A DNA stretch of 64,000 bases from Ktedonobacter racemifer DSM 44963 (GCF_000178855.1 NZ_ADVG01000003.1:2702183-2766182), one strand, 5' to 3'; shown: positions 9,491-18,995, counted from the first letter of the stretch. The notes: generated by a model from the sequence alone, not told the origin. Program-made: numbers and translations.

Positions 9491-10312
9491 GTGTCAGAAT
9501 TAGTAACCCTCAGCATAATAGCTGATTTTCCAAATCCTTATGGGAGAGATGTTAAAAAAAAGCATGCTGCTATGCTTTCTCGCACTGACGGGCACTGGGC
9601 TCCTGATACTGATGATTTCGAAAAAGTTGCAGGGCAGAGTGCAACAGCTAAAGGGTCAGAACTGGTGACTGTGAGGAATCTTCGTGCGTTTCTGGATAGC
9701 CTTGCTTTTGGACAATCACCTAAGAATAAGAACAAACGAAGACCTAAGCGAAGTGTTTCACGAGTTGATCTTATTTCACATGGAAGTGTAGATGGGGTTG
9801 CACTTGCTGGCACAATAGAACCTGCGAAAACGGATTTAGGGCTAGCGGATGTATGGTTCAATATTGGCATTCCTGATCAAATTCTTGACTTAAAGTTCTT
9901 TAGTAAAAATTCACTTCACGATATCGAGAAGTTGCTTAAGAAAAAAGAGACTGAGGAAGATCCTCAGACCATTACTACATTCGGTGCTACCGAAAAAGGA
10001 GTTCAAGTAGACATCCAAGATTGTCTGCAATGCTTTACAGAGAACGCAAAGATAGTTTGCTACGCGTGTCATGCTGCCCAAAAACAGTCCAAATTTGACA
10101 TAAGTATTTTACAAGATATGGCTGATCTCTTTGAAATCGAGGTAGCTGGCTTCACTGATTTGATTCAATACACCTATAACGAAGGTAAAGGTATTAGCTT
10201 ATCAATCATAGATGACAAACTTGGACAGCATGGAAAGTCAACCTTTGATTACCGAGATCTGGATAGTGTTACTGACGTTTTCAGGTCTTTTAAACCCAAG
10301 GTCAGAAAGTAG
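9491..10312 (+). CDS. Hypothetical protein, caspase/DUF4347-like signature
   Basis: 273 aa, GTG start with AAGGAG 7 nt upstream. It follows the previous gene by 121 bp on the same strand. Two motifs suggest a clan CD peptidase-like (caspase/DUF4347) fold: VDLISHGS with His97 after a hydrophobic strand, and AKIVCYACHAA with Cys192 after a second strand, followed by EVAGFTDLIQYTY. The spacing fits a His-Cys dyad, but the residues in between are not diagnostic. A basic stretch (KNKNKRRPKR) precedes the His motif. The gene is visibly more AT-rich than the preceding gene, hinting at transfer. Alternatively it is simply an unknown family; protease activity is inference. Confidence 0.65.
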   Translation: MSELVTLSIIADFPNPYGRDVKKKHAAMLSRTDGHWAPDTDDFEKVAGQSATAKGSELVTVRNLRAFLDSLAFGQSPKNKNKRRPKRSVSRVDLISHGSVDGVALAGTIEPAKTDLGLADVWFNIGIPDQILDLKFFSKNSLHDIEKLLKKKETEEDPQTITTFGATEKGVQVDIQDCLQCFTENAKIVCYACHAAQKQSKFDISILQDMADLFEIEVAGFTDLIQYTYNEGKGISLSIIDDKLGQHGKSTFDYRDLDSVTDVFRSFKPKVRK

Positions 10313-10343
10313 CAATCCTCAAACACCGAAAGGAATTCAAGAC

Positions 10344-10817
10344 TAGCGACGGCGTCGGATGCGCTCACCGAAGCTGCCCATGCCGCAGGCATCCAGGTGG
10401 AACGCAGCCGGATCCGGCGCATCTACCTGCGAGAAGGCAAGCGATGGCGACACACCCACAGTTGGGGAGAGAGTGATGATCCGGACTTTATCCCAAAAGA
10501 ACCGCGGTCGTCACCCACTACACGGAGCCGCCATCGGGATCGACGACCATCTGCACCGACGAACTGAGACCGGTGATCCCGCGCACCTTCGCACCAGCAC
10601 CTGGCTGGTCAGTGGATGGCCATCGCATCAAAGCGCCGTTAGAGTACAGTCGTGGGAATGACAAGGTGTGGATTTATGGAGCGTTACGGGTCCGCGATGG
10701 CAAAGAACTGACCCGCTGTGCTGCCTCGCGCAACTCCACCAATTACATTGAGTTGCTGAAAATGATCGAAACGGACAATCCCACTGGTGACATTTTTCTC
10801 ATAACAGACAATCTGAG
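10344..10817 (+). pseudogene. IS630-family transposase, degenerate
   Basis: Readable pieces in changing frames are RSRIRRIYLREGKRWRHTHS, GWSVDGHRIKAPLEY, DKVWIYGALRVRDGKELT and DNPTGDIFLITDNL, all from an IS630 transposase. Several frameshifts separate them. The 3' end is cut by the IS6 element starting at 10818. Confidence 0.8.
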
Positions 10818-11679
10818 GGTATTGTCAACTTGCTTGTAGGAATGCAGTGTATTATTGAGCTATAAAGGAGAAAAAGACGGCAAGGCAGTGAAATACTGGG
10901 GAAGATAGATCGTTATGCAATCTGCTTGACTCCAGCCACCTCATTCCATTGCTGGAAGCGGTCCTGGAAAATGGTACGGTATTCTCCGGCACGCAAACGG
11001 TGCCGTCGCGGTTGAAAATGCCCAGCAATGGGGCGCGATCAGCGGAGAGAAAGCGTTGGGCCTGTCTGGTTGATTTGAAGCGCCTCATCTTCCTTTCGCG
11101 CAGTCGGGTGGGTTGGTGTGAGTTTTCTGCTCGATTGTTCAAGCGTTTGTGCTGACGATGCTCCACACCAGGCAGGATCTCGCGTTTCGCCGCCCCGTAA
11201 CTTCTGAGCTTATCAGTGATAATGACACAAGGGACGTATTGGAGTCCTTTCAGCAGTTTACGAAAGAAGCGTTTCGCCGCTTTTTTGTTGCGTCGGCTTT
11301 GGACAAGAATATCGAGCACATTGCCGTCCTGATCCACTGCTCGGCAGAGGGAGTGCTTCTTGCCACGAATGGTGAGAAGCATCTCATCCATATACCACTT
11401 GTCGCCACAACGGGGGCGACGACGACGCAACTCGTTGGCATACGTTTGACCAAATTTGAGGCACCATTGTCGCACGGTTTCATTGGTGACGACAATCCCA
11501 CGTTGCGCCAGAAGCTCTTCCACATCACGAAAACTGAGCGAAAAGCAAAATAGAGCCAGACGCCATGACTGATAATTTCAGGTGGAAAGCGAAAACCTTT
11601 GTAAAGGGAAGCAGGTGGAGCAGGTATTGATGTATTCATGAAATTCAGTATGCCAGCTTTTCAGCAAGTTGACAATACC
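10818..11679 (-). mobile_element. IS6-family element (GGTATTGTCAACTT ends)
   Basis: 862 bp, bounded by GGTATTGTCAACTTGC and its inverse GCAAGTTGACAATACC. No 8-bp target duplication (AATCTGAG versus AGTGGGTG). These ends are shared with the family A MITEs and with the fragment ending at 36794. Confidence 0.85.
10852..11639 (-). pseudogene. IS6-family transposase, one frameshift
   Basis: The N-terminal frame MNTSIPAPPASLYKGFRFPP runs to VWLYFAF. After a missing base near 11540 the second frame continues LSFRDVEELLAQ, ETVRQWCLKFGQTY, WYMDEMLLTI, IITDKLRSYGAA and the IS6 hallmark NNRAENSHQPTR with MRRFKS. The catalytic DDE residues are present, so this is one base away from an intact gene. A C-terminal extension after FLSA also looks altered. 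Confidence 0.85.
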
Positions 11680-11687
11680 AGTGGGTG

Positions 11688-12158
11688 TTATGCTGTGCGT
11701 TTCAGTCGAAGCTCAAGTTTCCGCCTGAATTCGGCGGCTGCTTCACGCTTATTGATGTATATGCGGTCGCCACAGTAGATGTTGCGGCGTCGGAATGCAT
11801 CGGGGGTTGTCTCGCGCAGACGCTCTAATACCTGGGGCTTTGTTGAGGTAGTATCAAACCAGGGTTCGGGTAACAGTGCATATGCGGGGTTGCTCGTCCA
11901 GTCAGGGCAAGCTATGTCATATTTTTGACAGAGATATTCGACCGATGCCGCGCAAAAGACGGCCCAACGGTGTTGCTCTCCCGTCGAGCTGGCAGGCTCC
12001 TGTACCGGATCACACACGAGGTCGGCGCGGCGCTCTGGCTGGTCGAAAAAATCATTGCTGAAATCTCCCAGCGCAACCCACGGGTCTTCGTGCTCCTCAC
12101 TTATTCGCTTGTATGCCTCCTGCATAGTTTGCAGTGCGGCCTCTCCCCAAACTCTCAT
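11688..12158 (-). CDS. Hypothetical protein paired with nucleotidyltransferase
   Basis: 156 aa, same strand as and 135 bp downstream of the nucleotidyltransferase-like gene at 12294-12893. Begins MRVWGEAALQTMQEAYKRIS. The N-terminal half is acidic (EEHEDPWVALGDF) and the C-terminus basic (AEFRRKLELRLKRT). The end of the gene lies 9 bp from an IS6 end, but a stop codon is present before it. I do not recognise the family. Synteny suggests it may form a two-gene unit with its neighbour, although a terminator lies between them. Confidence 0.6.
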   Translation of the reverse strand: MRVWGEAALQTMQEAYKRISEEHEDPWVALGDFSNDFFDQPERRADLVCDPVQEPASSTGEQHRWAVFCAASVEYLCQKYDIACPDWTSNPAYALLPEPWFDTTSTKPQVLERLRETTPDAFRRRNIYCGDRIYINKREAAAEFRRKLELRLKRTA

Positions 12159-12230
12159 AACCTGGATACTTTCGTTATGTTGTTACGATATGTGTCTACC
12201 ACTTACAAGTATACCATGACCACACAGCAG

Positions 12231-12262
12231 AAAAAAGAGGGCCGGTTCTGGTCCGGCTCCTC
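12231..12262 (-). terminator. Intrinsic terminator after the 12294-12893 gene
   Basis: On the minus strand GAGGAGCCGG and CCGGCCCTC form a GC-rich stem followed by six T. It lies just after the nucleotidyltransferase gene and before the partner gene, so the partner is probably transcribed partly by read-through or from its own promoter. Confidence 0.65.
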
Positions 12263-12293
12263 AAGGAATCATTGCGAATGAGGCAGGTATTGC

Positions 12294-12893
12294 CTACTGC
12301 TCGAAAATTTCATCAAGGCTGGCGTCGGGCGGGTACTCCTTCTGCCACTCTTGGGGAACAAATTGGTCAAGAATAGCCTGGGCCTCCTCACGCGTTTTTA
12401 TGCCAAGTTGGGCGCAAAGTGCCTCAACGTCTGCCAGATCCTTACGTCGATAGGACATAATTTTCAAGGCGAGAACACAGGCTTTTGAGGGCAAGTAGGT
12501 GGAGAGCATGTTAAACGTCTTCCAGTGCCGCGCCTGTGGATCGGGCGCGAAACCACGCACAAAGAGCGCGGCATCATCATTGAACCAGTGCTGCTTGATC
12601 TTCATTTTGCGTGCAACGGCTCGCACTGCCATTTGAAGCAGCTTTGTTTCTCTCGTTGCCGCTGCCGTATCGGTCGTATCAGCCATGTCCATAAGTACAA
12701 CATCAACATCCTGGGTGGCGCGTCTGTTTCCAACCTGCGTGACCATATAGACGCCTCCCACGAGCAACACGCGTACCGGCTCGGTAAAACCGCGCCGGGC
12801 TAATTCGTCTCCTAACTCTTGCAACAGGGCCTCAATCCGTTGTACATCTAATTGCTGCTGACCTTCCATGTCAATGACATCCTTTCCTGGCAA
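12294..12893 (-). CDS. DUF6036/AbiEii-like nucleotidyltransferase
   Basis: 199 aa. The motif VLLVGGVYMVTQVG followed by RRATQDVDVVLMD gives the GG...DxD signature of the minimal nucleotidyltransferase fold used by AbiEii-type toxins and DUF6036 proteins. Further conserved pieces are WFNDDAALFVRG, TYLPSKACVLALKIMSYRRKD and DVEALCAQLGI. The enzyme would transfer a nucleotide to an RNA or protein target; the target is unknown. The first in-frame ATG is taken; a second Met occurs at residue 9. The downstream gene (11688-12158) may be a partner. Alone, this family also occurs as an orphan, so a toxin role is inference. Confidence 0.7.
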   Translation of the reverse strand: MPGKDVIDMEGQQQLDVQRIEALLQELGDELARRGFTEPVRVLLVGGVYMVTQVGNRRATQDVDVVLMDMADTTDTAAATRETKLLQMAVRAVARKMKIKQHWFNDDAALFVRGFAPDPQARHWKTFNMLSTYLPSKACVLALKIMSYRRKDLADVEALCAQLGIKTREEAQAILDQFVPQEWQKEYPPDASLDEIFEQ

Positions 12894-12924
12894 GGCTAAA
12901 CGTTGGTATATTCCTTCCTATATA

Positions 12925-13718
12925 TAAGGAACGCTTTTATATAAGCAAGGAGTCTGCCCATGAGAGAATCTGCGCATCTCAAATGAGAATCAGAACAATA
13001 CACCTGCTCACGGTTCTCATTCTTGAGGCGCAGGCAATCGCTTAGCGTCAAACCCTGATTACGCATTCTCGGAAGTGTGTTCAAAGGAGATACCTCCCCT
13101 TTTCTCAAGGGACAATGTCTGTGATTCTTGAAGCAAAGGTGATCTGCGAAAGTATTGAGTGTACCCAGTTGCAAAAAATTGAATGGTTCCCTCATTCCCA
13201 TCGAGGGTCCAGAGCCATTCTGACATTCCATTCGGTGTTTGCCGTTTATCTGAACGCTTGATGCCTTGCAAGGTAAGTTGTGTCGCATGCGACCAGTCAT
13301 AATCACATTTGACGTCAGACACATTATGAAAAATGAGCGTAGCGGGAGCAACCCAAAACGAAAAATGGGTTTCGGGAGGAGTGGGATTAATCCATTGAAG
13401 AAGATAGTCAATATCAAAACCGATATCCCATTCATTCAAAACAAAGGCCATCGCATGTATGGTACTATCATGCCAACCCATGTGCTCAAAATCGTCTTGA
13501 GTCCAGATTCGTTTTTCTAATGAGTAAGATTCCATCTTAGCTTCTTTGTCGCTCTCTCTTTTAAGAGAAAAAGCTTTCCTCAATGAGTCAGAAAGCCAAT
13601 CTCTCTATCGTTTGATTTTGCCTCAAAGGTACCATTTCGTAATTTCTTTGTCTAGATGCGCAGGATGGATTGTGGCGTGAAACCCTGATAAGGAACGCTT
13701 TCATATAAGGAACGCTTT
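12925..13718 (+). repeat. Direct repeats TAAGGAACGCTTT
   Basis: Three copies of TAAGGAACGCTTT lie at 12925-12937, 13689-13701 and 13706-13718. They flank the hypothetical gene at 13059-13535. GCGTCAAACCCTGATTA near 13046 also resembles GCGTGAAACCCTGATAA near 13674. The bracketed segment may have been inserted or duplicated as a unit. Confidence 0.55.
13059..13535 (-). CDS. Conserved-type hypothetical protein
   Basis: 158 aa from ATG 13535. This start is preferred over the upstream ATG at 13583 because AAGAAG precedes it and the 16 extra residues look non-conserved. Key stretches are WTQDDFEHMGWHDSTIHAM, the WVAPATLIFHNV strand and a C-terminal QFFATGYTQYFRRSP. It has no signal peptide or membrane segment. 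The compact beta-rich pattern recalls small immunity-like or domain-of-unknown-function proteins, but I cannot name the family. Confidence 0.6.
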   Translation of the reverse strand: MESYSLEKRIWTQDDFEHMGWHDSTIHAMAFVLNEWDIGFDIDYLLQWINPTPPETHFSFWVAPATLIFHNVSDVKCDYDWSHATQLTLQGIKRSDKRQTPNGMSEWLWTLDGNEGTIQFFATGYTQYFRRSPLLQESQTLSLEKRGGISFEHTSENA

Positions 13719-14308
13719 AGAATTTTTCGACATACCCCGAGGCGATCTCCTCGGTGGGGATCGTATAGACTCGAATGTAGGCCTCCGACTGGTGGCCCAG
13801 CCGACGCTGCAACTCAAACTTATCCTTGCCCGTTTCTTCGGCCAGGCGGAAGCCGAAGGTGTGGCGTAACATATGGGGATGCAGCCCTCCGATGTTGCTC
13901 TCTCCCTCTTGCTCGGCGTCGTGCAGTTCGCCGATCTTCGTGACGAGTTTGTTGATTGAGCGTACCGTGAGGCGCCCGTTGGCATCGCCTTCATCAACGG
14001 CGCTCCCCACATGGTCGTCCTTCTTGGCATACTGGATGCTGCCCGCGCGCAAGAAGAGCGCCCGCGGCTGGTCCAGGCCTTCGGCATCAGCGCTGCGCTC
14101 CATCTCCGGGTAGTCCGCCAGGGCCGCGCGCGCATCCGCGGAGAGAAAGAGGTTGCGCAGGGTCTGGTTCTTGCCCCGGACATTGATGAGCTGGACCTTG
14201 CGCGCTTTGCGCAGCGCGGCTGGCGTGACCGGGGCGCGATCTCCCCTCGTCGGATCGGCCGCCCCGATCACCACCTGGTCCAGGTTCAGATTGACCAACT
14301 CCTCGCGC

Positions 14309-15561
14309 CTCTCTCCCTGACACATTTTAGCTAGAGAGGAAGCGAGCAGAAAAAGAGACCGTCCAAAGAGAAGAAAGCAAAAATCATTCTCGGAGGAACG
14401 GCCTCAATGGATGCATCCGCTGTATTATGGGAACGATGGAGCGCTCAAGTCAAGGAGTTGTTTCCAAAGATCCATGGGCATCAAAAGAAAACGCTTGCCT
14501 TGTTTGTCATCGGCATCGTGTTCACAGGAAATGCTGTGCTGCAACGAGTGGCCGAAGGTATCAGTTTGCATGGTATCGATCCAGCGAAGATGACCAGCAT
14601 CGAACGGAGGCTTGCCCGTTTTCTCGCCAATGATCGGGTCGTGGTCACGAACGTCTGGGACGATTTTTTATCGCAGGTATTGGTATTCTGGCGCGGGAAG
14701 TCGCTGCGGTTCGTGCTGGATTGCACGCCATTTCGCGACGATGCAACCATCGTCTATCTGGGGCTGCTCGTGCATTCACGGGTCTTGCCCGTCGCATGGG
14801 CAGTGATGCCAGCTCAAGAGAAATGGGAAGAGAAACAATGGAGCATTGTGGCACGGCTGCTGGATCGCACCATCCTGCATCTGACCGGGACGGATTGCAC
14901 CTTGCTCGCGGATCGAGGCTTGGCAGGTTTCCCATTGGTCAAGCTCTGTCGCGATCGCAAGTGGCACTATCTGTTACGTGTCTCGAAAGAACATACCTGT
15001 CAGCGCAAGATGGGCGACGCTTGGAGTTCCTGGTCCCGTTTTGATGCATTTGTGCACAAAAGGGGACAGCAATGGTATGGATGGGCAAAAGTCTGGAAAG
15101 AGGACACGATCGAAACCTACGTGAGTGCCTGTTGGATGCCCGATTGCGAGGAAGGCTGGATCCTGATTTCCGACCTGAAAGCCGGCAAACGGCGTGTGAA
15201 CGAGTATGCATTACGCATGCGTGTTGAGTCAACCTTTCAGGACAGCAAACGTCGCGGCTGGACATTGGAAGCCAGTTTGGTCAAGGAAGAAGCTCGCCTC
15301 AATCGTTTGCTGCTGGCGCTTTTTCTGGCGATGTGGTGGGTCAGTCATTTGGCTGCCTCGTGCATGCATCATGGCAAACGAGATCGTTTTGATCGTACTG
15401 ATCGGCGTGACAAAGGCATCTTTCGTCTCGGACGCCTCTGGCTGTTGGATATTCTGCGTCGAACAAGCAACCCAGCTGACCTGGTTCACTGCCTCCCTTT
15501 CCGCAAACATGCTTCTGGATGGCGCTTTTCGCTACGTTTTTAAAATGTGTCAGGGAGAGAG
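14309..15561 (+). mobile_element. IS4-family element with 11-bp target duplication
   Basis: 1253 bp bounded by inverted repeats CTCTCTCCCTGACACATTTT and its inverse. The 11-bp target duplication ACTCCTCGCGC lies at 14298-14308 and 15562-15572, typical of IS4. It is complete and carries one intact transposase gene. Confidence 0.93.
14407..15543 (+). CDS. IS4-family transposase, intact
   Basis: 378 aa. The DDE residues are seen in LRFVLDCTPFRDD (first Asp), CTLLADRGLAGFPLV (second Asp) and MRVESTFQDSKRRGW (Glu within the YREK-like region typical of IS4). An N-terminal helical DNA-binding region (residues about 1-90) is present. The gene occupies most of the element, with GGAGGAACGGCCTCA ahead of ATG. 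It appears functional. Confidence 0.9.
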   Translation: MDASAVLWERWSAQVKELFPKIHGHQKKTLALFVIGIVFTGNAVLQRVAEGISLHGIDPAKMTSIERRLARFLANDRVVVTNVWDDFLSQVLVFWRGKSLRFVLDCTPFRDDATIVYLGLLVHSRVLPVAWAVMPAQEKWEEKQWSIVARLLDRTILHLTGTDCTLLADRGLAGFPLVKLCRDRKWHYLLRVSKEHTCQRKMGDAWSSWSRFDAFVHKRGQQWYGWAKVWKEDTIETYVSACWMPDCEEGWILISDLKAGKRRVNEYALRMRVESTFQDSKRRGWTLEASLVKEEARLNRLLLALFLAMWWVSHLAASCMHHGKRDRFDRTDRRDKGIFRLGRLWLLDILRRTSNPADLVHCLPFRKHASGWRFSLRF

Positions 15562-15852
15562 ACTCCTCGCGCCGGACCCCACAGGCCAGAAAGACCTCGA
15601 TGATGGCCCGATCGCGGTAGGGACGACTGTGCTTATGCAGCAGGGGTTCGGCTTGCTGCTTGCGCTGGCGCTGGCCATGCCGCCGCCCTTTGCGACGCAT
15701 GAGCGCCGGCAGGCGTTCGAGGACCTACTTGAGCGAGATGACCTGGGCCTCCGAGAGCGTATGGGGGATGAGCGCGGGCAAGGGCAGATCCTTGACGCTG
15801 GCGCACGGATTGCCCAGTACGAAGAGATCCGGGCGTTGCTTGCTCACCCAGG

Positions 15853-16834
15853 GGTTCTGTCAGAACTCAAACTCCATCTTGGCAGAAAGGCCAGATTTCT
15901 GATATGCTGATCCTATCAAGAATATGGAACGAGGAATAGTGATGAATGAACTGTCCCCATTGTGCGGCCGCTACCACCAAAAAGCGCGCCAAGAAAACCA
16001 AACTTGGATATGCAACCTTTTTCTGCCCTCAGTGCCGATCAACGTTTAATGAACGAACTGGTACCCTCTTCAACTATCTTGAAGTCCCCACTGACATCGT
16101 CCTACTCGCAGTTTTGTGGCGACTGCGCTATAAATTGAGCCTGCGGGATGTGGCTGAGATGTTTTTAGAACGGGGGGTTGTCTTCACGCATGAGACGGTT
16201 CGAGACTGGGAAGAGCGTTTTGCTCCCTTGATCGTGGACCAATTGCGGACAAAGCGCTTCGGCCAAGCAGGAAAATCCTGGTATGTTGATGAAACGTACC
16301 TCAAAGTGCATGGGAAATGGTGCTACCTCTATCGAGCTATCGACCACGATGGCAATCTGGTGGATTCCATGTTGAGCGAGAAGAGGAATATGGAGGCAGC
16401 CCAGCGATTTTTCACGCAGGCAGTTGCTGTGGTCGGCCATGCTCCCGATCAAGTCACGACCGATGGGCATCGTTCTTATCCGCGAGCTATACGCGAGACA
16501 ATAGGGAATCACGTCCAGCATCGAACGAACAAATATCTCAATAACCGGTTAGAGCAAGATCACCGCTCTATCAAGCAGCGCTATTACCCCATGCGTGGCT
16601 TTGGAAACGTTGCGTCAGTAGCTCACTTTTGTCGTGCATTTGATGAGATTCGTCAGTTCTTCCGCGTTCGGACCACTGTGAAGCAAAAGGTTTCCTTGGC
16701 TCAACAACGCGAGGCTTTCCGCCAGCGATTGGGCATGTTGAATACGTTCGCTCTGGTGGTGTAGTGAGAAAAACATGCGGAAGAGCAGGGCCTGCGCACT
16801 TTCTTCACTCTTGTGTTCTCAGTTCTGACAGAAC
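15853..16834 (+). mobile_element. IS6-family element (zinc-ribbon type), complete
   Basis: 982 bp from GGTTCTGTCAGAACT to AGTTCTGACAGAACC. No target duplication (CACCCAGG versus TCATCATC). Its left flank is a truncated integrase and its right flank a truncated ISAs1 transposase, so it probably lies at a deletion or inversion joint. Confidence 0.9.
15946..16764 (+). CDS. IS6-family transposase, intact
   Basis: 272 aa. Zinc ribbon MNCPHCAAATTKKR with CPQC at residues about 1-35, then ERTGTLFNYLEVPTD, a helix-turn-helix RYKLSLRDVAEMFLERGV, and the DDE domain: DETYLKVHGKW, TTDGHRSYPRA, NNRLEQDHRSIKQRYYPMRG. ATG at 15946 matches the start of all sister copies (MNCPHC); an overlapping ATG at 15942 is out of frame. 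Full length and uninterrupted. Confidence 0.92.
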   Translation: MNCPHCAAATTKKRAKKTKLGYATFFCPQCRSTFNERTGTLFNYLEVPTDIVLLAVLWRLRYKLSLRDVAEMFLERGVVFTHETVRDWEERFAPLIVDQLRTKRFGQAGKSWYVDETYLKVHGKWCYLYRAIDHDGNLVDSMLSEKRNMEAAQRFFTQAVAVVGHAPDQVTTDGHRSYPRAIRETIGNHVQHRTNKYLNNRLEQDHRSIKQRYYPMRGFGNVASVAHFCRAFDEIRQFFRVRTTVKQKVSLAQQREAFRQRLGMLNTFALVV

Positions 16835-17890
16835 CTCATCATCGCCATCTGTGGAGTTATCTGTGGAGCTGAAGGATGGGTAGAAATCGAAGAATTTGGC
16901 AAAGCGAAGGAAGCATGGCTCAAAGAGCTGTTGGACTTACCTCACGGGATTCCTTCTCATGATACCTTTGGGCGAGTGTTTGCCAGAATCGATCCCAAGC
17001 AATTTGAAGCGTGTTTTTTCCAGTGGGTGCAAGGCCTGAGCGAAACACTCAGCGGAGTGATCGCCATCGATGGAAAGATGCTGCGCCGCTCTCATGATCA
17101 AGCTGCCGGAAAAAAGGCGCTGCATATGCTGAGTGCCTGGGCAACAGAGCAACGCCTGGTCTTGGCCCAGTTGGCTACTTCAGAGAAATCGAATGAAATG
17201 ACGGTCATTCCGGTGTTGCTACAGCAACTCGCGTTGTCGGGTTGAGTGGTGACCATTAATGCGATGGGAACGCAGACCAAAATTGCCAGGCAGATCATCG
17301 AGCAAGAAGGTAACTATGTGCTGGCATTCAAGAAAAATCAAGGCACGCTGTATGAAGACGTCAAAGAGACGTTTGCTCTGACCCAGGCAGAGGAATTTGC
17401 CCACGTGCAGCATCAGTTCTACCATACGGTGAACAAGGGACATGGCCGTCTGGAGATCCGACGATATTGGACTATTTCTGACCCAGAATATCTCGCCTAC
17501 CTTGATCCCAAAGGGCGGTGGAAAGGGTTCCAAAGCATCGGGATGGTGCAGGCAGAACGCCGCTTGGGGAAGCAGATGACCCAGGAAACGAGGTACTATC
17601 TGCTCAGCTTCTCAGATGCCAAGACCTTTGCTCACGCAGTAAGAGGCCACTGGGGAATTGAGAACAGCGTGCATTGGGTCCTCGATGTCGCTTTTCGCGA
17701 AGATGAGTTGCGTGTTCGTCTCGGACATGCGACCGAGAATCTGGTTGTACTGCGTCATATTGCCCTCAATCTGTTGAGGCAAGAGGCATCCACGCGCATT
17801 GGCGTCAAAGCCAAACGGCTCAAAGCAGCTCGGAGCACCGATTATCTTCAGCGCATCTTGACTCCGCCCAATGAGATGTGGTTGTCTTGA
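16835..17890 (+). pseudogene. ISAs1-family transposase, truncated and nonsense-mutated
   Basis: Frame begins LIIAICGVICGAEGWVEIEE, the internal part of an ISAs1 (H-repeat) transposase, and continues LPHGIPSHDTFGRVFARID, VIAIDGKMLRRS, then a TGA at 17243 where relatives have a sense codon (SG*VVTINAMGTQ). The remainder, HVVRGHWGIENS-like (AVRGHWGIENSVHWVLDVAF), is open to 17890. The N-terminus is lost at the IS6 junction. Confidence 0.88.
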
Positions 17891-17967
17891 CCGCACTGCC
17901 AGGACAACCACATCTACAGGAGGCCTTTGAATGAGTTGGCAGGATCGAATCGAGTAGGTCCCACCCT

Positions 17968-18609
17968 CTACCGTGGCTCCTGAGACTCACACCAAAGTTT
18001 CCCCGCGAACCGTGCCACAGCATTGCCAATCTCGACGGCTGGTCTGGAGAAGTGGTTGACTTCACAGACCTTCACGCCGCCGATATCCATTCTCCATTCG
18101 GGTCTCCATTCGGATGGAAACATTTCTTTTTTGGGGTCTGCTACCCCAGGTCGTGTCCATACCGCCAGCCATAGTTCGTCCGGGGCAAATGGCGAAGGTG
18201 GGCGAATGATACGTATCTCTTCTATCTGCGGCCACTGGATCTGGTATTGATGTTCTCGCCCTAGTGACGCCGTCAGCCCTGAAGCGTCGATCTGAAGTCG
18301 CAGAGGCTTCATGAACTTCTTCATCTTTATTACGAAGGATACAACGATGCATAGAATCAATACCGCTACCCCCACCCAGCACACAAGAGCGAAGAGAATT
18401 AAGATGAGGTTTGGGAGAGTGAAAGGTTGGCCCAGGAGAAATAAGATACCGATGGGTTTGCCCAGTAAGCCAAGGAAGATAGATATGGCTAGTAAGGCAA
18501 GCATGCCGCCCACGAAGAGCCCAGGTATCACCCATCGTTTGCGCGAGGTTGTGAAAACAACCCGTTCCATATTTGGTAGTGTAGGGTCGATAACAGGTTG
18601 ATCGCTCAT
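17968..18609 (-). CDS. Two-TM membrane protein, PH-like domain
   Basis: 213 aa. Two hydrophobic segments at about residues 27-50 and 70-92 are followed by a basic turn (KMKKFMKPLRL) and a domain with alternating strands (LQIDASGLTASLG, QYQIQWPQIEEIRII), as in bacterial PH-like membrane proteins. GAGAGG lies just before ATG. Function unknown; its neighbours are mobile remnants and a TetR gene transcribed in the same direction 386 bp upstream. Confidence 0.75.
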   Translation of the reverse strand: MSDQPVIDPTLPNMERVVFTTSRKRWVIPGLFVGGMLALLAISIFLGLLGKPIGILFLLGQPFTLPNLILILFALVCWVGVAVLILCIVVSFVIKMKKFMKPLRLQIDASGLTASLGREHQYQIQWPQIEEIRIIRPPSPFAPDELWLAVWTRPGVADPKKEMFPSEWRPEWRMDIGGVKVCEVNHFSRPAVEIGNAVARFAGKLWCESQEPR

Positions 18610-18823
18610 TCTATCCTCTCTAGGCGGGAATAACCTTGCAGGAGATTTCCCTATCTACCCGGTTCTTTGGAGGTAGGATACCATGAATAAGAGGGTCATG
18701 CAACTTTTATGGAGAAAGGCCAAGGCAATGGAAGCGTCAGAACTCAGAAAAGAAGAGGGCCTGGCATTGAGATCGCTGGTAGGGTATGCTTATAGGAAAC
18801 ACCCATCTGATGAGGAGTGATCC

Positions 18824-18946
18824 ATGAACTGCCCACACTGCGCTTCACCTACTACCAAGGAACAGACGAAGAAAACGACACTCGGCTATTCAACATTCTC
18901 CTGCATGGTATGTCAGCGCGTCTATGACCTGCGCTGTCGTTTCTAG
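18824..18946 (+). pseudogene. IS6-family transposase, N-terminal stub
   Basis: Forty codons starting MNCPHCASPTTKEQTKKTTLG and reading into CMVC, ending at TAG. It is the zinc-ribbon start of the IS6 family seen elsewhere in the window, with the rest deleted. The terminal repeat is not visible. Confidence 0.75.
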
Positions 18947-18995
18947 CGTCTCTTACAGTGTAGTAGAGGTAGGTTTTGGTCGCCAACCTGGTCTT

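Larger units (their letters stand above)
13717..15852 (-). pseudogene. Tyrosine integrase, split by IS4 and 5'-truncated
   Basis: Read on the minus strand. The right piece (15562-15852) carries LPLPALIPHTLSEAQVISLK, an in-frame TAG, then PYRDRAIIEVFLACGVRREE. The left piece (13717-14308) continues LVNLNLDQVV and holds HPHMLRHTFGFRLAEE (HxxR box) and the nucleophile context EAYIRVYTIP. Removal of the IS4 element (14309-15561) and one 11-bp repeat rejoins GVRREE to LVNLNL. The N-terminal core-binding part is lost at the IS6 end at 15853. Non-functional. Confidence 0.85.

Noticed and set aside
13701..14183. Long minus-strand frame rich in Arg and Ser
   Set aside because: It is a shadow of the integrase fragment in another frame, with biased composition and no start site.
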